Positions 35,441 to 46,700 of a stretch of 64,000 nucleotides of DNA are shown here, in pieces. The stretch is from positions 47,230,001 through 47,294,000 of the forward strand of contig NC_087067.1 in NCBI RefSeq assembly GCF_963678635.1. Reading direction: 5' to 3'. Source of the DNA: Symsagittifera roscoffensis (lineage: Eukaryota > Xenacoelomorpha > Acoela > Convolutidae). The position numbers were made by a program, and so were the translations under genes. Each line of letters starts with the position of its first letter. The first letter of the stretch is position 1. Below the pieces are notes generated by a model, which was not told the origin of the DNA, ran no database searches, and was given only the letters and a program-made list of their open reading frames with translations.

Positions 35441-37650
35441 TTCGTAAGTATGGCGGCAGTTTGTTGCTTCTTGTTGCTCCAACTGATTGATGCCCCTGTC
35501 TTCTGCAAGTAATGCATGTAACCAGTACTTCACCTTGATGCCACCACATATCCAGCCCATCAGCATATCCAGTCCATACAATTTTACACCACCAGCGTTT
35601 TACACCAACAGCTCCAGATCTTTGTTCCCTTTCAGGTAACGAAAAACTCTTATCGCAGCCACCTAGTGCGCTCTGCCCGAATTCTCTACCAAACGAGAGA
35701 GCGGCGTCTTAGTGGCTAGAAGATCCGGCCTTTTTTGCTTAGCTTGATGTTTCGCTGGTCGTTGACAAGCTTGGTTGCTCAAGATCAATGCGCCCCTCGA
35801 TTGATGACTCCAGGGTTTGCAATGGCTCTGTGTCAATCATGAAATCGTCTGGAATGATACCCTCATTGTATGTCACGCTACATGCTCGAAAAACCCGTCC
35901 TGTCTCTGGATGCGATAGCAAGTAGGTTTTGCTCTCCTCCTCCTAGCGAATGGACTTCGTTTCCTTGCCCTTCAGATCCAGTTTCGATTACGACGCCTCT
36001 CTATGGTTGCCTCCATTGGCAGTCGGTTGCCTCAATCCAGATAGTACGCCAGGCAACCGAACAAACATAAATAGCTCTTATTTGTGTTCTTCTATAGTGA
36101 ATCCCCATCCGCGAAAAGCGTATCTCGTTGCTGGATGTGGGACACAAGTTGCTACCCTCACAGCTGTCGACAATGCCCGCACTGGGAACTTTTTCGGTAG
36201 TTTTGCTTCGGCCAGCAGACATCGAATCATCCGGATGATCTTTCTGTTGTAGCGCTCTGCTACACCGTTCTGTTCAGGAGTATTAGGCAAAATCGAATCT
36301 TGCTTCACTTGATCTATTGTCAGTCCGCAGGCCACTCGGTGCTACATACTCGGCCACAAATTCCTGGAACTTCAGTAGAGCATCTCTCTTCTTCATCATG
36401 TACTTGACCGCAGCCTGCCGATTGAAGTCGTTGTTGAAGCATAAGAAGCAGCGTGCCCGATGCCTGCTCAGTACTTTAAATGACCCCTAGACGTTACTGA
36501 ATACCCGTTGCCCCACCGCATATAATCTGCCGTTAGTATTCTTTGGCACTGGTACTTCATAATTCTCGGAAATTTAGATCGCGCCCACATTGACAACCAA
36601 TTAAGGATCCTGCTTCCCCGGGTGCCCAAGTTGTCGGTCCCACGGCTTCTGTTCCACTGATATCCCTTTTTGTCTTCGGCACTAGATTCATTGGGCTCTT
36701 CCTGAATTTGCACTCCAGGAAGAAAAGCCTGCCACGCTGCTTCACAAAAAGCTATCCCCCATCTGGTGCCAGTAGATGGGAAACATCTGCAGCAAAATTG
36801 AAGCTTGACTCTCTAGTCACTGCTGATCTCACACAACAGGTAAACACTGTAGCTCGGAACAAACAGCAAGTGTCCCTTTGTTCCAGATCTCAAAGCTAGA
36901 AAAGACAACTGTGTCGCGACCCACATGATCAGTGCACCCCATATCCCATATCCCTTCGTTCAAGATGTAGCACATTGTCCACTGTTTCTGGATCTGCAGT
37001 TCCTCGCCATATGACCCCTCCGACCGCAAATATAGCAGCCACTACTTGACACTCCTTTCTTTTTCCTCGCAGCTTGCATGGTTCTGTGACCATCCCCACT
37101 CCTCTCTCCACATTGAGTCTCGCTCGAGTCATCGTAGCTCTTAAGCCTTGCTCTCAGCTCTGGAAATGTCTCGGCTGGTTCAAAGCTCTTCTGCGCCACA
37201 ACTTGCTCAAAGTTGCCAGGCACCCATTGATCAACAAAGTATTGACTAATATGTCCATGCTTGCTTCTCCAGCTTTGCTTAACCGCGTAATCGGCTTTTG
37301 GCTGCGAACGAAGTAGTCATCGATATCCCCCTCTGATCTGAGGCGCAGCTTCGCAAGGTGACCCACTAGACTGACCACCATCGGCCTCTCTACACTGCAA
37401 TACTTCTCTTGAAGCAGCTTCTAGGCCTTCTTCCAACCACCATAGCCATCTGTTCCCATGCAGTTCTTCTTTATGTTCATCAAAGTGATGTTGTACCGCA
37501 CTAGAGCCAGGTGGGACCACAAAATGTTTTGATTGTCTTGCCTCTGCTGAATCAACACTGCTGGCTCTTGCATCTTGGTAATGCAAGCTGTATGCTGATC
37601 AGTATTCGGACTCGTGGAGAGAGTACGCTCACCCTCTGGCATCATTTCCC
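35441..37650 (-). pseudogene. Ty1/Copia retrotransposon, broken, RT mostly deleted
   Basis: Read from 37,650 downwards the pieces appear in Copia order. First come gag segments (37,645-36,960) with a zinc knuckle CYICGRRGHMARNC (36,996-37,037), then a protease-like WDMGCTDHV near 36,930, an integrase core with TPEQNGVAERYNRKI (~36,280-36,240) and an integrase C-terminal segment (35,921-35,739). The late RT/RNase H segment VAAIRVFRYLKGNKDLELLV (~35,680-35,600) and NEAEYRAIAAAVHDALYL at the array edge complete it. The RT catalytic core is missing between 35,739 and ~35,700. Multiple frameshifts and stops make it inactive. The RNase H tail continues into the triplicated array. No LTR was recognised. 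Confidence 0.85.
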
Positions 37651-39735
37651 ATCTCTGTCCTGAGCATCAGCACTACAAACTTTGTCGAACAATCAGGAAA
37701 ATCTTCAGACATTCCACTGAAATTGTCAGAGTCACCCAACACTCTCTCCATAATCTTTATACGAACAAAGTTACTTTGACGAGAAAAGACCAAAAAGTTT
37801 CGAAAAAGGCTTTTTTAAGATAATCTAAGAAGCATTGGAAAAGAGGAGAACAATGGACAAGATTTTCACAAAAAAAAACTTCCTTAAAGAGGACTTACGG
37901 TTCATAGAAAACAAATAAATTATTCCAACATCCTTTTGTTCTCCTTTTTAGTTTTGCTCATCGAAACACACGGCTGACAATTTGGGCTGAAAAATTTGGC
38001 CGATAATATATGCGGGCAGCAATTGTACTAGGAAACCTACAATCATGAACAGAAGAGCTCGAAAATCATTTGGCTCCGTTACAAGCTCAAAAGTTAAGCC
38101 GGAATCTATAACACGTTAACTTTGCTGATCTGCTTTATGCTACTACAGGAGAGGGGAGATAAAACACTTTTACTCATCTGTAGGAACTGTTTGGCACATT
38201 TTTATAACCAAAAATGTAAATTCTTTCTATCGGTTTTAATTTTAGAGGCAAAAACTACTGTTGCCTCCTGAAGTTTTCAATTTTTTCGAAAAATAAATTT
38301 TGCATATATCAGAGCAGATGATCCTAAATGCAAAGGATTGGTAAAATCCAAGCTTTCGTTTTGTCTTTTTGGTTTTCCCGAAAATTGGGCATATGTTGGA
38401 GAACTTTGTTATCGTATTTAACGCTATTTATCCTAAGAGTTACATTACTATAGCAAAATCACTTTTTAAGGGCATGAGATATGATTGAAAAAAAAGAAGA
38501 AAAAATTACATAATTTTGTGTTTCGGATTCCACTTTTGTTAATTAAACTTTTTTTGGGGCAGACACTAATGGGCAGTCAGCATGTTCAGGGATTCCCCGT
38601 GATATGAACAGACTTGTTTTGCTTAAAATAAGCTATAAAACCTATAATAATAGGTTTCGGATTACCTTTATTCTTAGCCTTAACTCAGATATATTAGGTG
38701 ATAATGAACATAATGGAAACACTTATCTGTCGAGAAATTCTTTTGTGCTTCTTTTAACACAATTTATTCACGGACGAATTCTAGTTTCGAAAGTAGATTC
38801 TGTTTTTTAGATTTCCCGCAGCGGAATAAAAAAAAAATATTGATCCAGTTCTCTCAAATTGGATTAATTTATCAAATTGTTTCAATCATAGATTGTTTGT
38901 GAATTTCGAATAGCTGTAAATGTAAAGTATTATTTTTTGAACCTCTAAAGTTGAAGTTTTTTTGAAAGAAAAAACAAGTCACTGCTCTCTTTTTGTTTCC
39001 TTGCGTTCATTGATATTTTTTCAAATATCTGTTGCCCTTGTTTTTTTTATATATCTGTTGTGAAATTCAAATCAAGATTGGGTGGTGTTTTATCTAATAA
39101 TGCGCTGCCGGTTGCATAAGGAGAATATCTGAAATTGGACAAAAACCACCAAACTTCGTAAGTACTTACCAATCTTTGAGAATACTTGGTGCAAAAAGAT
39201 GCACACAGCTGCAAGCGCAAAGTATTACTATGGTTTTGATCTGGGGTGTTATTGTAGAATCAACCTTTTTCTTATTCAAAAAGATTAGAAAAATTGCCCC
39301 GCAGTAACTATCAATCATTTCTCAAATGCCTGTTTAGATGGTTGTAGATTTTAAAAGTCGTATTCTAGATAATATTTATCAAGGCAATACTGATTCTTGT
39401 AACCTATTACCTAAATGACGTTGTTTTAGCGATCAAAGTTCAACTTCTGTCAAATTTGGCAGTTTTTTCATGTTTTTTCGAGTTACAAAACATCTCCATG
39501 AAAACTCCATGTCAAATGTCAAATCTGCATATGTCACAACTCCATCTACATGTAAAAAAATATCTCAAATCAAAATAAATTCATTAAAAAATCGATCATC
39601 TTTTTTGAAACAAGAAAAAGGCACGAAGCCTGGGAATATCAGTTTAATTGGAAATTTTTCAGTTCTTCTTCAAATTAACCTTCAAACTCAGGAATGAACG
39701 TTTTCTTCAAGTATCGCGCAAAAATTACTTATTCT
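37651..39735. other. Intergenic; one hairpin-family end at 38,585-38,620
   Basis: The stretch near 38,580 (ATGTTCAGGGATTCCCCGTG followed by ATGAACAGACTTG) is a diverged class A end. The rest shows no supportable feature; short ORFs at 38,604 and 39,470 have no family signature. Confidence 0.4.
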
Positions 39736-39736
39736 G

Positions 39737-40300
39737 ATGATCTTCTAGTTCAATCTCTGTTAATTGACAATGAATCGAGGATGGTCAAAGCTGGTTTTGC
39801 AGGCGACAATTACCCCAGAGCAACTTTTCCCTCAATCATCGGTCGATCCAAATTCAACTGCATTGGCGACAAATCTCAAGCTAGAGAAGCATTTTGTCAA
39901 GCTAAACGAAGCTCAAGTGCCCTATAAGTCATGGAATTGTGACAAATTGGGATGAAATGTAAAAGTTCTGGAGTCACACTTTCTACAATGAGCTCAGAGT
40001 AGCTCCCGAAGGAGATTCGAACCCACTACCTTTGAGTTAAAGGCCGCGCGTGATACGCAGTCAGCCACGGCTGCTCACCGGATGCGAGCTAGACATCGGC
40101 GACAGTGACGATATACGAGGGCTACTCGCTACCTCACGCTATCCCGAAACTGGATCTCGCGACATGAAACTTAACCGAATGTCTGGCCGGGATGCTCCGC
40201 GAGGAAGGACATAATTTTGTCACCGGTGCCGAACGGCCAACAGTTTGAGGCATCAAAGAAACTGCTGACGACTTTGAAGCTGAAAACGATTGGCCGAAAT
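39737..40300 (+). pseudogene. Actin pseudogene, intronless, broken
   Basis: The translation begins LLIDNESRMVKAGFAGDNYP and RATFPSIIGRSK, the actin N-terminus. After a frameshift it continues HGIVTNWDEM, a stop, then FWSHTFYNELRVAPEG. A further block at ~40,105-40,290 reads IYEGYSLPHAIPKLDLA, a stop, and LREEGHNFVTGAERPTV with another stop, i.e. actin residues ~160-225. Residues ~100-155 are missing and replaced by a tRNA-like segment. The absence of introns suggests a retrocopy or an old truncated paralog. Opposite-strand ORF 40,171-40,377 is its shadow. Confidence 0.9.
40009..40078 (-). repeat. tRNA-like segment inside the actin pseudogene
   Basis: The minus strand has an A box (CCGTGGCTGACTGCG), an arm with GGCCTTTAACTCAAAGG and a B box (GTGGGTTCGAATCTCC), with ends GAGCAGC and CTACTC. 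It resembles the head of a tRNA-derived SINE or a decayed tRNA gene. The anticodon loop lacks U33, so a functional tRNA is unlikely. Confidence 0.6.
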
Positions 40301-40467
40301 TTTATACGAACACTTCTAAATGTATTTTTTGTTGAATGAAAATCTTTCAGCAAAAACATTCTAACAAAATCGAACATTATGTGTAATGTTCGTTTCCGGT
40401 TTTTCAGATAACTCCAAGTTCAAAAAAAACGAAAGAGAGTTTTTTTAAAAGAACAAAAATATAGTAA

Positions 40468-40473
40468 TTTATT
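40468..40473 (-). terminator. Polyadenylation signal AATAAA of the dynein gene
   Basis: AATAAA on the minus strand 29 bases past the TGA at 40,502, the usual place for a polyadenylation hexamer just after a short 3' UTR. Confidence 0.6.
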
Positions 40474-40501
40474 TTGATTTCGCGATTGATTGATTAGTTT
40501 A

Positions 40502-40792
40502 TCAGCTTTTTGAACATTGTAATAGAGATAAATTTCTCCCGGTTAATTCAAATTTAATCAAGTCTTGAACTGTTTGCAAATCTATAATATCTTCATCTTG
40601 CGTGGCCTTCTGGACCGCCTCTCGCCATGTCTTCCTGTCGTTGCATGCGTCTTGAATAAATTCAACCGCCGTTACCAACTCAGTTATGTAATCCATCTTC
40701 TTCAACATCTCCAGTAAAATCGGGTCATTTTCGGGGATGTATTGACGGATCTCTGATATCGAGTCAGACCACTGAGATAGTTTAGCTCGCAC
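40502..40792 (-). CDS. Dynein heavy chain exon 11, with stop
   Basis: Acceptor TTTTTTTCAG. It reads VRAKLSQWSDSISEIRQYIP and CNDRKTWREAVQKATQDED, then a short tail NLSLLQCSKS and TGA. I see no good splice donor before the stop, and AATAAA follows within 35 bases. Confidence 0.8.
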   Translation of the reverse strand: MRAKLSQWSDSISEIRQYIPENDPILLEMLKKMDYITELVTAVEFIQDACNDRKTWREAVQKATQDEDIIDLQTVQDLIKFELTGRNLSLLQCSKS

Positions 40793-43700
40793 CTGAAAAA
40801 AGGTCAACTTCTTAAATTAACAAACAACTTCAGCTTAGGGTTATCTGCTAAAAAATAACTACAGTATTATTTATTCTACGTCGAAATCAGTTAATTTTGT
40901 GATTTCTTCGAGGTGAAGTATATGTAGTATATAGAACCCCTCTGACTGTTGAAGCTGATAGAAAAAAAGTATCATGACGCCGAAAAAATTACCTGTTTTT
41001 ATTAGCTTGTACAATTAGCAAGTACAACTAGCAGAAGGCCACCTGATTTTAAACTGTGTCGAAAAAGAAAACTAACATTTTTTGAAGCAGATTGGCACAT
41101 ATTCCCCTCGGAATTGAAACTGCAGCAGATCAAAAAAAGCAAAAAAACTTGTCACAAAAAAGCATGTCGGAGATTCTGCTTGGGATTTTCAACGGGACTT
41201 TTGAATGGCAAATTGCATGAGACTTTTGAATGGCAATGGCTATAATTAACTATGGGGTTCCAAAGAAACTAAATCCAACTTGTTTATCGAAACCTACAAA
41301 AAGTGTCCGAAAACTGATTATTTGATGCATACTTGTTCTGTAAAATTTTCTTCACAATATTGTAAGTTTACTTCAAATTTGGTCGACTTAAAAAACCCTG
41401 CTTCAGCAAAATCCCAGAACCACCGCAACCTCATTTGTTCACTTTCTTGTTTTTAGAGGTTAGGAACATCAAAATTAATGTTTTAAGTTATGTACAGCAT
41501 TTAAATTGTACAGCAGTTGAACAATCATCCCTCTGAGCAGACCAAGTGAACAATCTCCCCCAAAAATTAAACAACAAATTCAAGCAGTATGCTGGCCTGC
41601 ATGTACTATGCTCAAATCTGTTTAACTGAAAAATATTACTTTTTACCAAGTGAACAATCTCCCCCGTAAACTGATTTAGGGGGAGACTGTTCATTTGGTC
41701 CCAGCAGTTATTATACCTTGTGAGTTTTGAGAAGTCTGAACTTGAAGTGAGTCCACTCTGTGATCATGGAGTGAGCCACTTGGAGGAACTTCCACAGCTC
41801 CCTCCTCGCCTCCACCCGCCTGTACATATCCCACAACACTCCCCCCTCCAGCAGATCCCCACCACCCCCCTTACTTCCACTACTATAACCCCTCGTCCCT
41901 GGGGGGCCATCGTCACTCTTTATGATCTGAAACACCCCAAACTGAAAATCCAAAAACATTTTGCGTTCCCGTGGAAAGTTTTGGGTTTTGTCCGAAAACT
42001 AATAACCAAGGAAAATCTCTAAGAAATCCCACAGACAAATAAAAAACACTGTGTCGAAAATACTGTGCGTGGTTGAAAAACACTTTATAGTGATTTCTGA
42101 ATTTTTGTGTGAAAAACTCAACCTGGACGTTGAGATTAAAAAAATTTGCATGCTACAACTTTTCTCGCAATGTTTGGCTGAGGTTTGAGCACAGAGTTTG
42201 TGATCAAAAGAGAGAAAGAATTTAATTCATTTTTGGATATTTTTCTAAAATGTTAATCAATTTGAAACAAAAAGTCTGCAATGTTGTAAAAATAACAGAC
42301 CTTTGTAATAGCAACGGGCTGGCATCACAAATTTATTTTGAATGTTCAAAAGCTGAGCCTGAAAATTTCTCTAATGAAAACATAAAACTTGTATGCTAAA
42401 CAGAAGAAAATGCTGAGCCCAATTATAACATCTTGTACCCGAATTGCTTCGGCAAAGAAAACACCTCGTCCGAACCTGCAAGTACTTGGCCTCAGCCACT
42501 CCCAACTTGACAGCGTAGAGACACTTGTCTCTCAGAACGTCCAGTTGTTTGACATTCTTCATCGCCTGCGAGGTCTCCCCCGCCTCTCCTGAATCACTCA
42601 AAGTGACGAACTGCTCTGAACAAATAAAAAAATAAAAGATCATTAATCCATGAGGGAAAGTACTAAAACGGAAAACCCTTTGAAAGACCTAACACGCAGT
42701 TTAATTGTCGGTTTTTCTGGTCTGGAAAATGTTGCCTTAATCTCCTTAGCAACAAGCGCAGATCATGGTGATCTCCAAATCAACGACCACTTTCCTGTAT
42801 TCATGAAAAGGCTGATAATAATATTAATACATTTAGCACTTAATCAATTGATGGTAGTGTAAAAGACCAGTAAATTAGGTGAAAGGAAAATCAAGGATGC
42901 ATCGTATCTTAACAGTTTATATTTTTCTAGCACCCAATCACTTCAATTAACCCCCCCTCCCCTCCCTACCTGTAAGCCCTTCCTCCCAGTTCTACCTTTT
43001 TTACCCCCTGCTAGCTTTAAAGGCTCAAAAAATGGGTAAAAAGTTATATTTTCCAGCCAATCAAAATTCAGAATTTTGCGTGAGGACTCGTTGCTGCTCT
43101 GTTGTTTCTATTATCTTAGAAAATCTGCGCAAAACAAGTTTTGATATAAAAGTTCACAAAAGGCGAGAAAAAAAGCAAAATGAAAGCATATGTTTTTCCA
43201 TTTGCTCCACTTGCCTGATTGGCTCTCTGCCAGAATGGCCCTCACTTCCTCCTCTCTCTTCTGGAACTCAGACCGGACCAACACCTCCATCTCCAGTCGC
43301 TTCTTGCGCACAAACTCACTAGCGCCATTCTAAATTGAGGAGAGTAATTAAACAGCCAGAATTGCAGCTGACACTGGTTAACTCAGCCATAAACATAGTT
43401 TAGCAGAAAAACAGAGCCTCCGACCCTGGCAAGGTAATTGGTATTTATTGTTGTAAGGCCTATAGTACTTAAGCAAAAAAACAGAACTTCCGACCCTGAC
43501 AAAAATACCAATGAAAAACCTCCAGCTGTTTTCACGTGTTTTAAACATGATTTTTTTTTTCGTCTCACGACCGCTTTTTTGGGATAAAATTTCACAATCT
43601 TTTTTTAGAGCGTACCTGCTGTTTTTGGGCGACAGAGAGAGTGCTCTCAACTGCTCTCACTGAGTTCAGCTCCTCCTCCGTGAGTGCCCTGACGCAGAGC

Positions 43701-46700
43701 TTGATGGTCTGCAGACAGGAGTGGGCATGGTCCAGACGGGGCCTCGCCTCACCCAGCTGAACTTTGGCACGGTTCACTTCGCTAGAATTATTTACCAGTA
43801 AATCCCGACACAAAAACGTGTTATCCGAATGTTCATAGGCATTATGCGCAGAATACATTCAATGCGGGGCGTTCTATTTGCGGACACGTTGTTTTAAATA
43901 AGTGATTTTCATATGCGAAAGAAATCTAATATAATCCAGTTAATCGAACAATGAACAAAATTCTGTTTTTAATCAATTTTTTACTTCGCCCAAAAATATT
44001 GCTAAGCTGCCTTGGACTGCTAGCACCAATTCTCTAAAAAGCTTTTTTTTGTCCGATAAAGAATGAAAAAAAAAACTCTTGTTCGGTTGTGCTCCACTGC
44101 ACGTACCACACAGACACGTCGTGCGAGTTTGAGTGACACATAATATTGAAAAATCATAAGAAAGCAAAAAAATGTATATTTTTTAAGTTCGATAATCCTT
44201 TCGAGAGTTTTAATGCTACTTGCGCAGTTTACTTGAAGTTGATTTTGTTTACTTATGTTTTTGCTTACCTCAAGTATCCAGCAAACACTGCCACACCCAT
44301 GTCACTTGCCGTGTGCAAAAACTCAGCCATCAGATTAGCCTGTTGCGTGAGCTCCTCACAAATACCCATTGCCCTTTTGGACAGTTGCGCGGACACCTGT
44401 TCGATGAACTCGTTCAATCTCGGAATCATGTACACGTGAACTGTGTCTTGTCTGACCTTGAGAAGCAGCTCAGGCGAGACCCACTCCAAGTCTAGAGATG
44501 TCTCCAACTGCTCAATCCATCTTTTGGTCTGAAGTCAATTCAATTTGAGGCACTAAATTTTACTTATTTGAAAAAATATATTTATGCCTACTTCTTTGTT
44601 CCGACAAACTGAAAAATATTGAGGAACTTTGTGTTCGGATGTATTTTAGTTTTTTTTCTCACAAAATCAGGTAACACAAATAATCATCGGAATGGGTCGA
44701 GTTATTCATCATATTAAAGCCTTTTCAGTCGTAATTCGAACATGAAAAAAATTTGAAAAAAAAAGATTGTGTCAATAAAAATATGTTTGCAGGGTCGCAA
44801 TAGCTTATTTATTGAGTGTCGAATATACCTATTTTTTTTTGTTCAGATCATACTATGACACCACACAGAAAAAACAACACTAATTTTTAAAAAATATATG
44901 TTTTTTTTAAAGACTATGGTCGGAACATTCTGTGCCATTTGCACAGTAACCGGCTATACTTAATTAAATGCTTTTTTTTCTACACCAATTTCCCATTTTG
45001 TTATTTTGAATCGGGTCGATAACTGTGGGATCAAAAGTTTTTCTCAATGAAGCGGATTAAGCGGAAGTTTTCAAGGTTTTCAAATATTCCAACCTGGTTC
45101 AAAACCCTTTGAATCTCGGGCAAATCTTTCCTCATGACGTCATCGATACTATCTGCCTCTCTTTTGTCAATATTGTGAATGAACTCACAAATAGGCACCA
45201 CCCACAAACCATCATCACAATACTCGTTCACACTCTGTTCACACTCACACCACATTCTTTTCACGTCTGACTTGAGTGCCTGGATAACTTCGTCCTGTTC
45301 CAGTTTGAGGCTGAGGTCAGTTTGACTAAGAACTTCATACTGACCGATGAACCCTTCCGCTATGATTTCCAGACCAGAACCTTCAGAAAAGAATGTGGGT
45401 CACAAATTAAAAGATTAGTTAGGTAAATTACTTAATAATGATCATGGGATAAAAAAGAACACATAATATTTCCCGTGATTCATGTTTCATGGTTCTAGTA
45501 GACATACCACTGGGCTAAAACCCTAATTATTAGAAGAACCAGTTGCCATTCGAACAGCACAAAATATTCCGATCACGACAAAAGTGTATTTGAAAAAAAC
45601 TGAAATTATAAATTAAGCTAGTAACAAAAAAAACTAAAACTCCTCCTCAATCAAGTTTTTTTTTGTCTCAGCGGTGTGTCAAATGAACCTCTTACCTATC
45701 GACATATTAAGCAGAGCATCCGACATCTGGGACCTCGCGGTTCCTGTTGACATCTCTTCGTCCAAGTCTCTGTTCAAGCTACCACTGGGTCGATGCAGAT
45801 TAACAGTTGACCTTGATCCTGCTGTACTACTAGACACCCGCGGATGACCTTGACCTTTTTTGGGCTTGACTCCTTTAGCCCCATCTAGAATAGGGTTTAC
45901 TGTAGATCCAAAAGGCGCGATTATTTCTGTAATGGCCGAAATGATGGTTGAAAGGGACTCGATAATGGATTCGGTGACTGTTGATATTTCGGGGTCAACT
46001 CTTGGTTTGCAATCGAGGTCAAATGTCAGATGAATTGAGAGATAAGGTTTGATGTCCACTTTTTCTTTGGCCAAGTCGTCTTTATGCGAGTAAACTTCCA
46101 ACATTTTCTTGGTGAATATTTGCAATTCTCTCCTGAAAAAAAAAAAAAAATTTGATTGCAACTACACAAAAAAAACAATAAGATGAGTTTCGTCTAAAAG
46201 GAGACTACTTGAGCTGCTGGCTCCAAAAAGTTGATGTTTTTGCTTATTCCAAACACACTTCTTCAAACATTTTAAGTAGCCGGGGTCGACTAAAAAATTG
46301 GATCACATTTTTTCATCCGACCGCCATCTAAATGTAGTAATTAAAAAACTACCGTCGAGGGTAGGTTTTGTACACAAAATCAAATACCAAAAACACTCTT
46401 ATCACAAAGTAGGTGATTTTACATAACATTGAAGGCTGATAAGTACAAAATTTGAAAGGCTGGTAAGGAAAGTGTCAATTTCTAACGTATTTCGCAGCAC
46501 TTGAAAAATAAATCTAAAAAGCTAAAAAATCATCAAAAAGTTTTTCCTAATATTTTTTGAAACTTTTTTGCAGCAGTGCTGAGAAGAATTGTACTGTGCG
46601 CGATTTGGAACAAAAGTTTTTTTGAGAGCAAAAGTATAGTTCACTATAGTGTAAGGAAAAAGAATTGCAAATGTTGCAAAGCAAACAGATTGAAAATGGA

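Noticed and set aside
40009-40078. Functional tRNA gene
   Set aside because: A and B boxes are good, but the anticodon loop has no U33 and the arms pair poorly; it sits inside a dead pseudogene.
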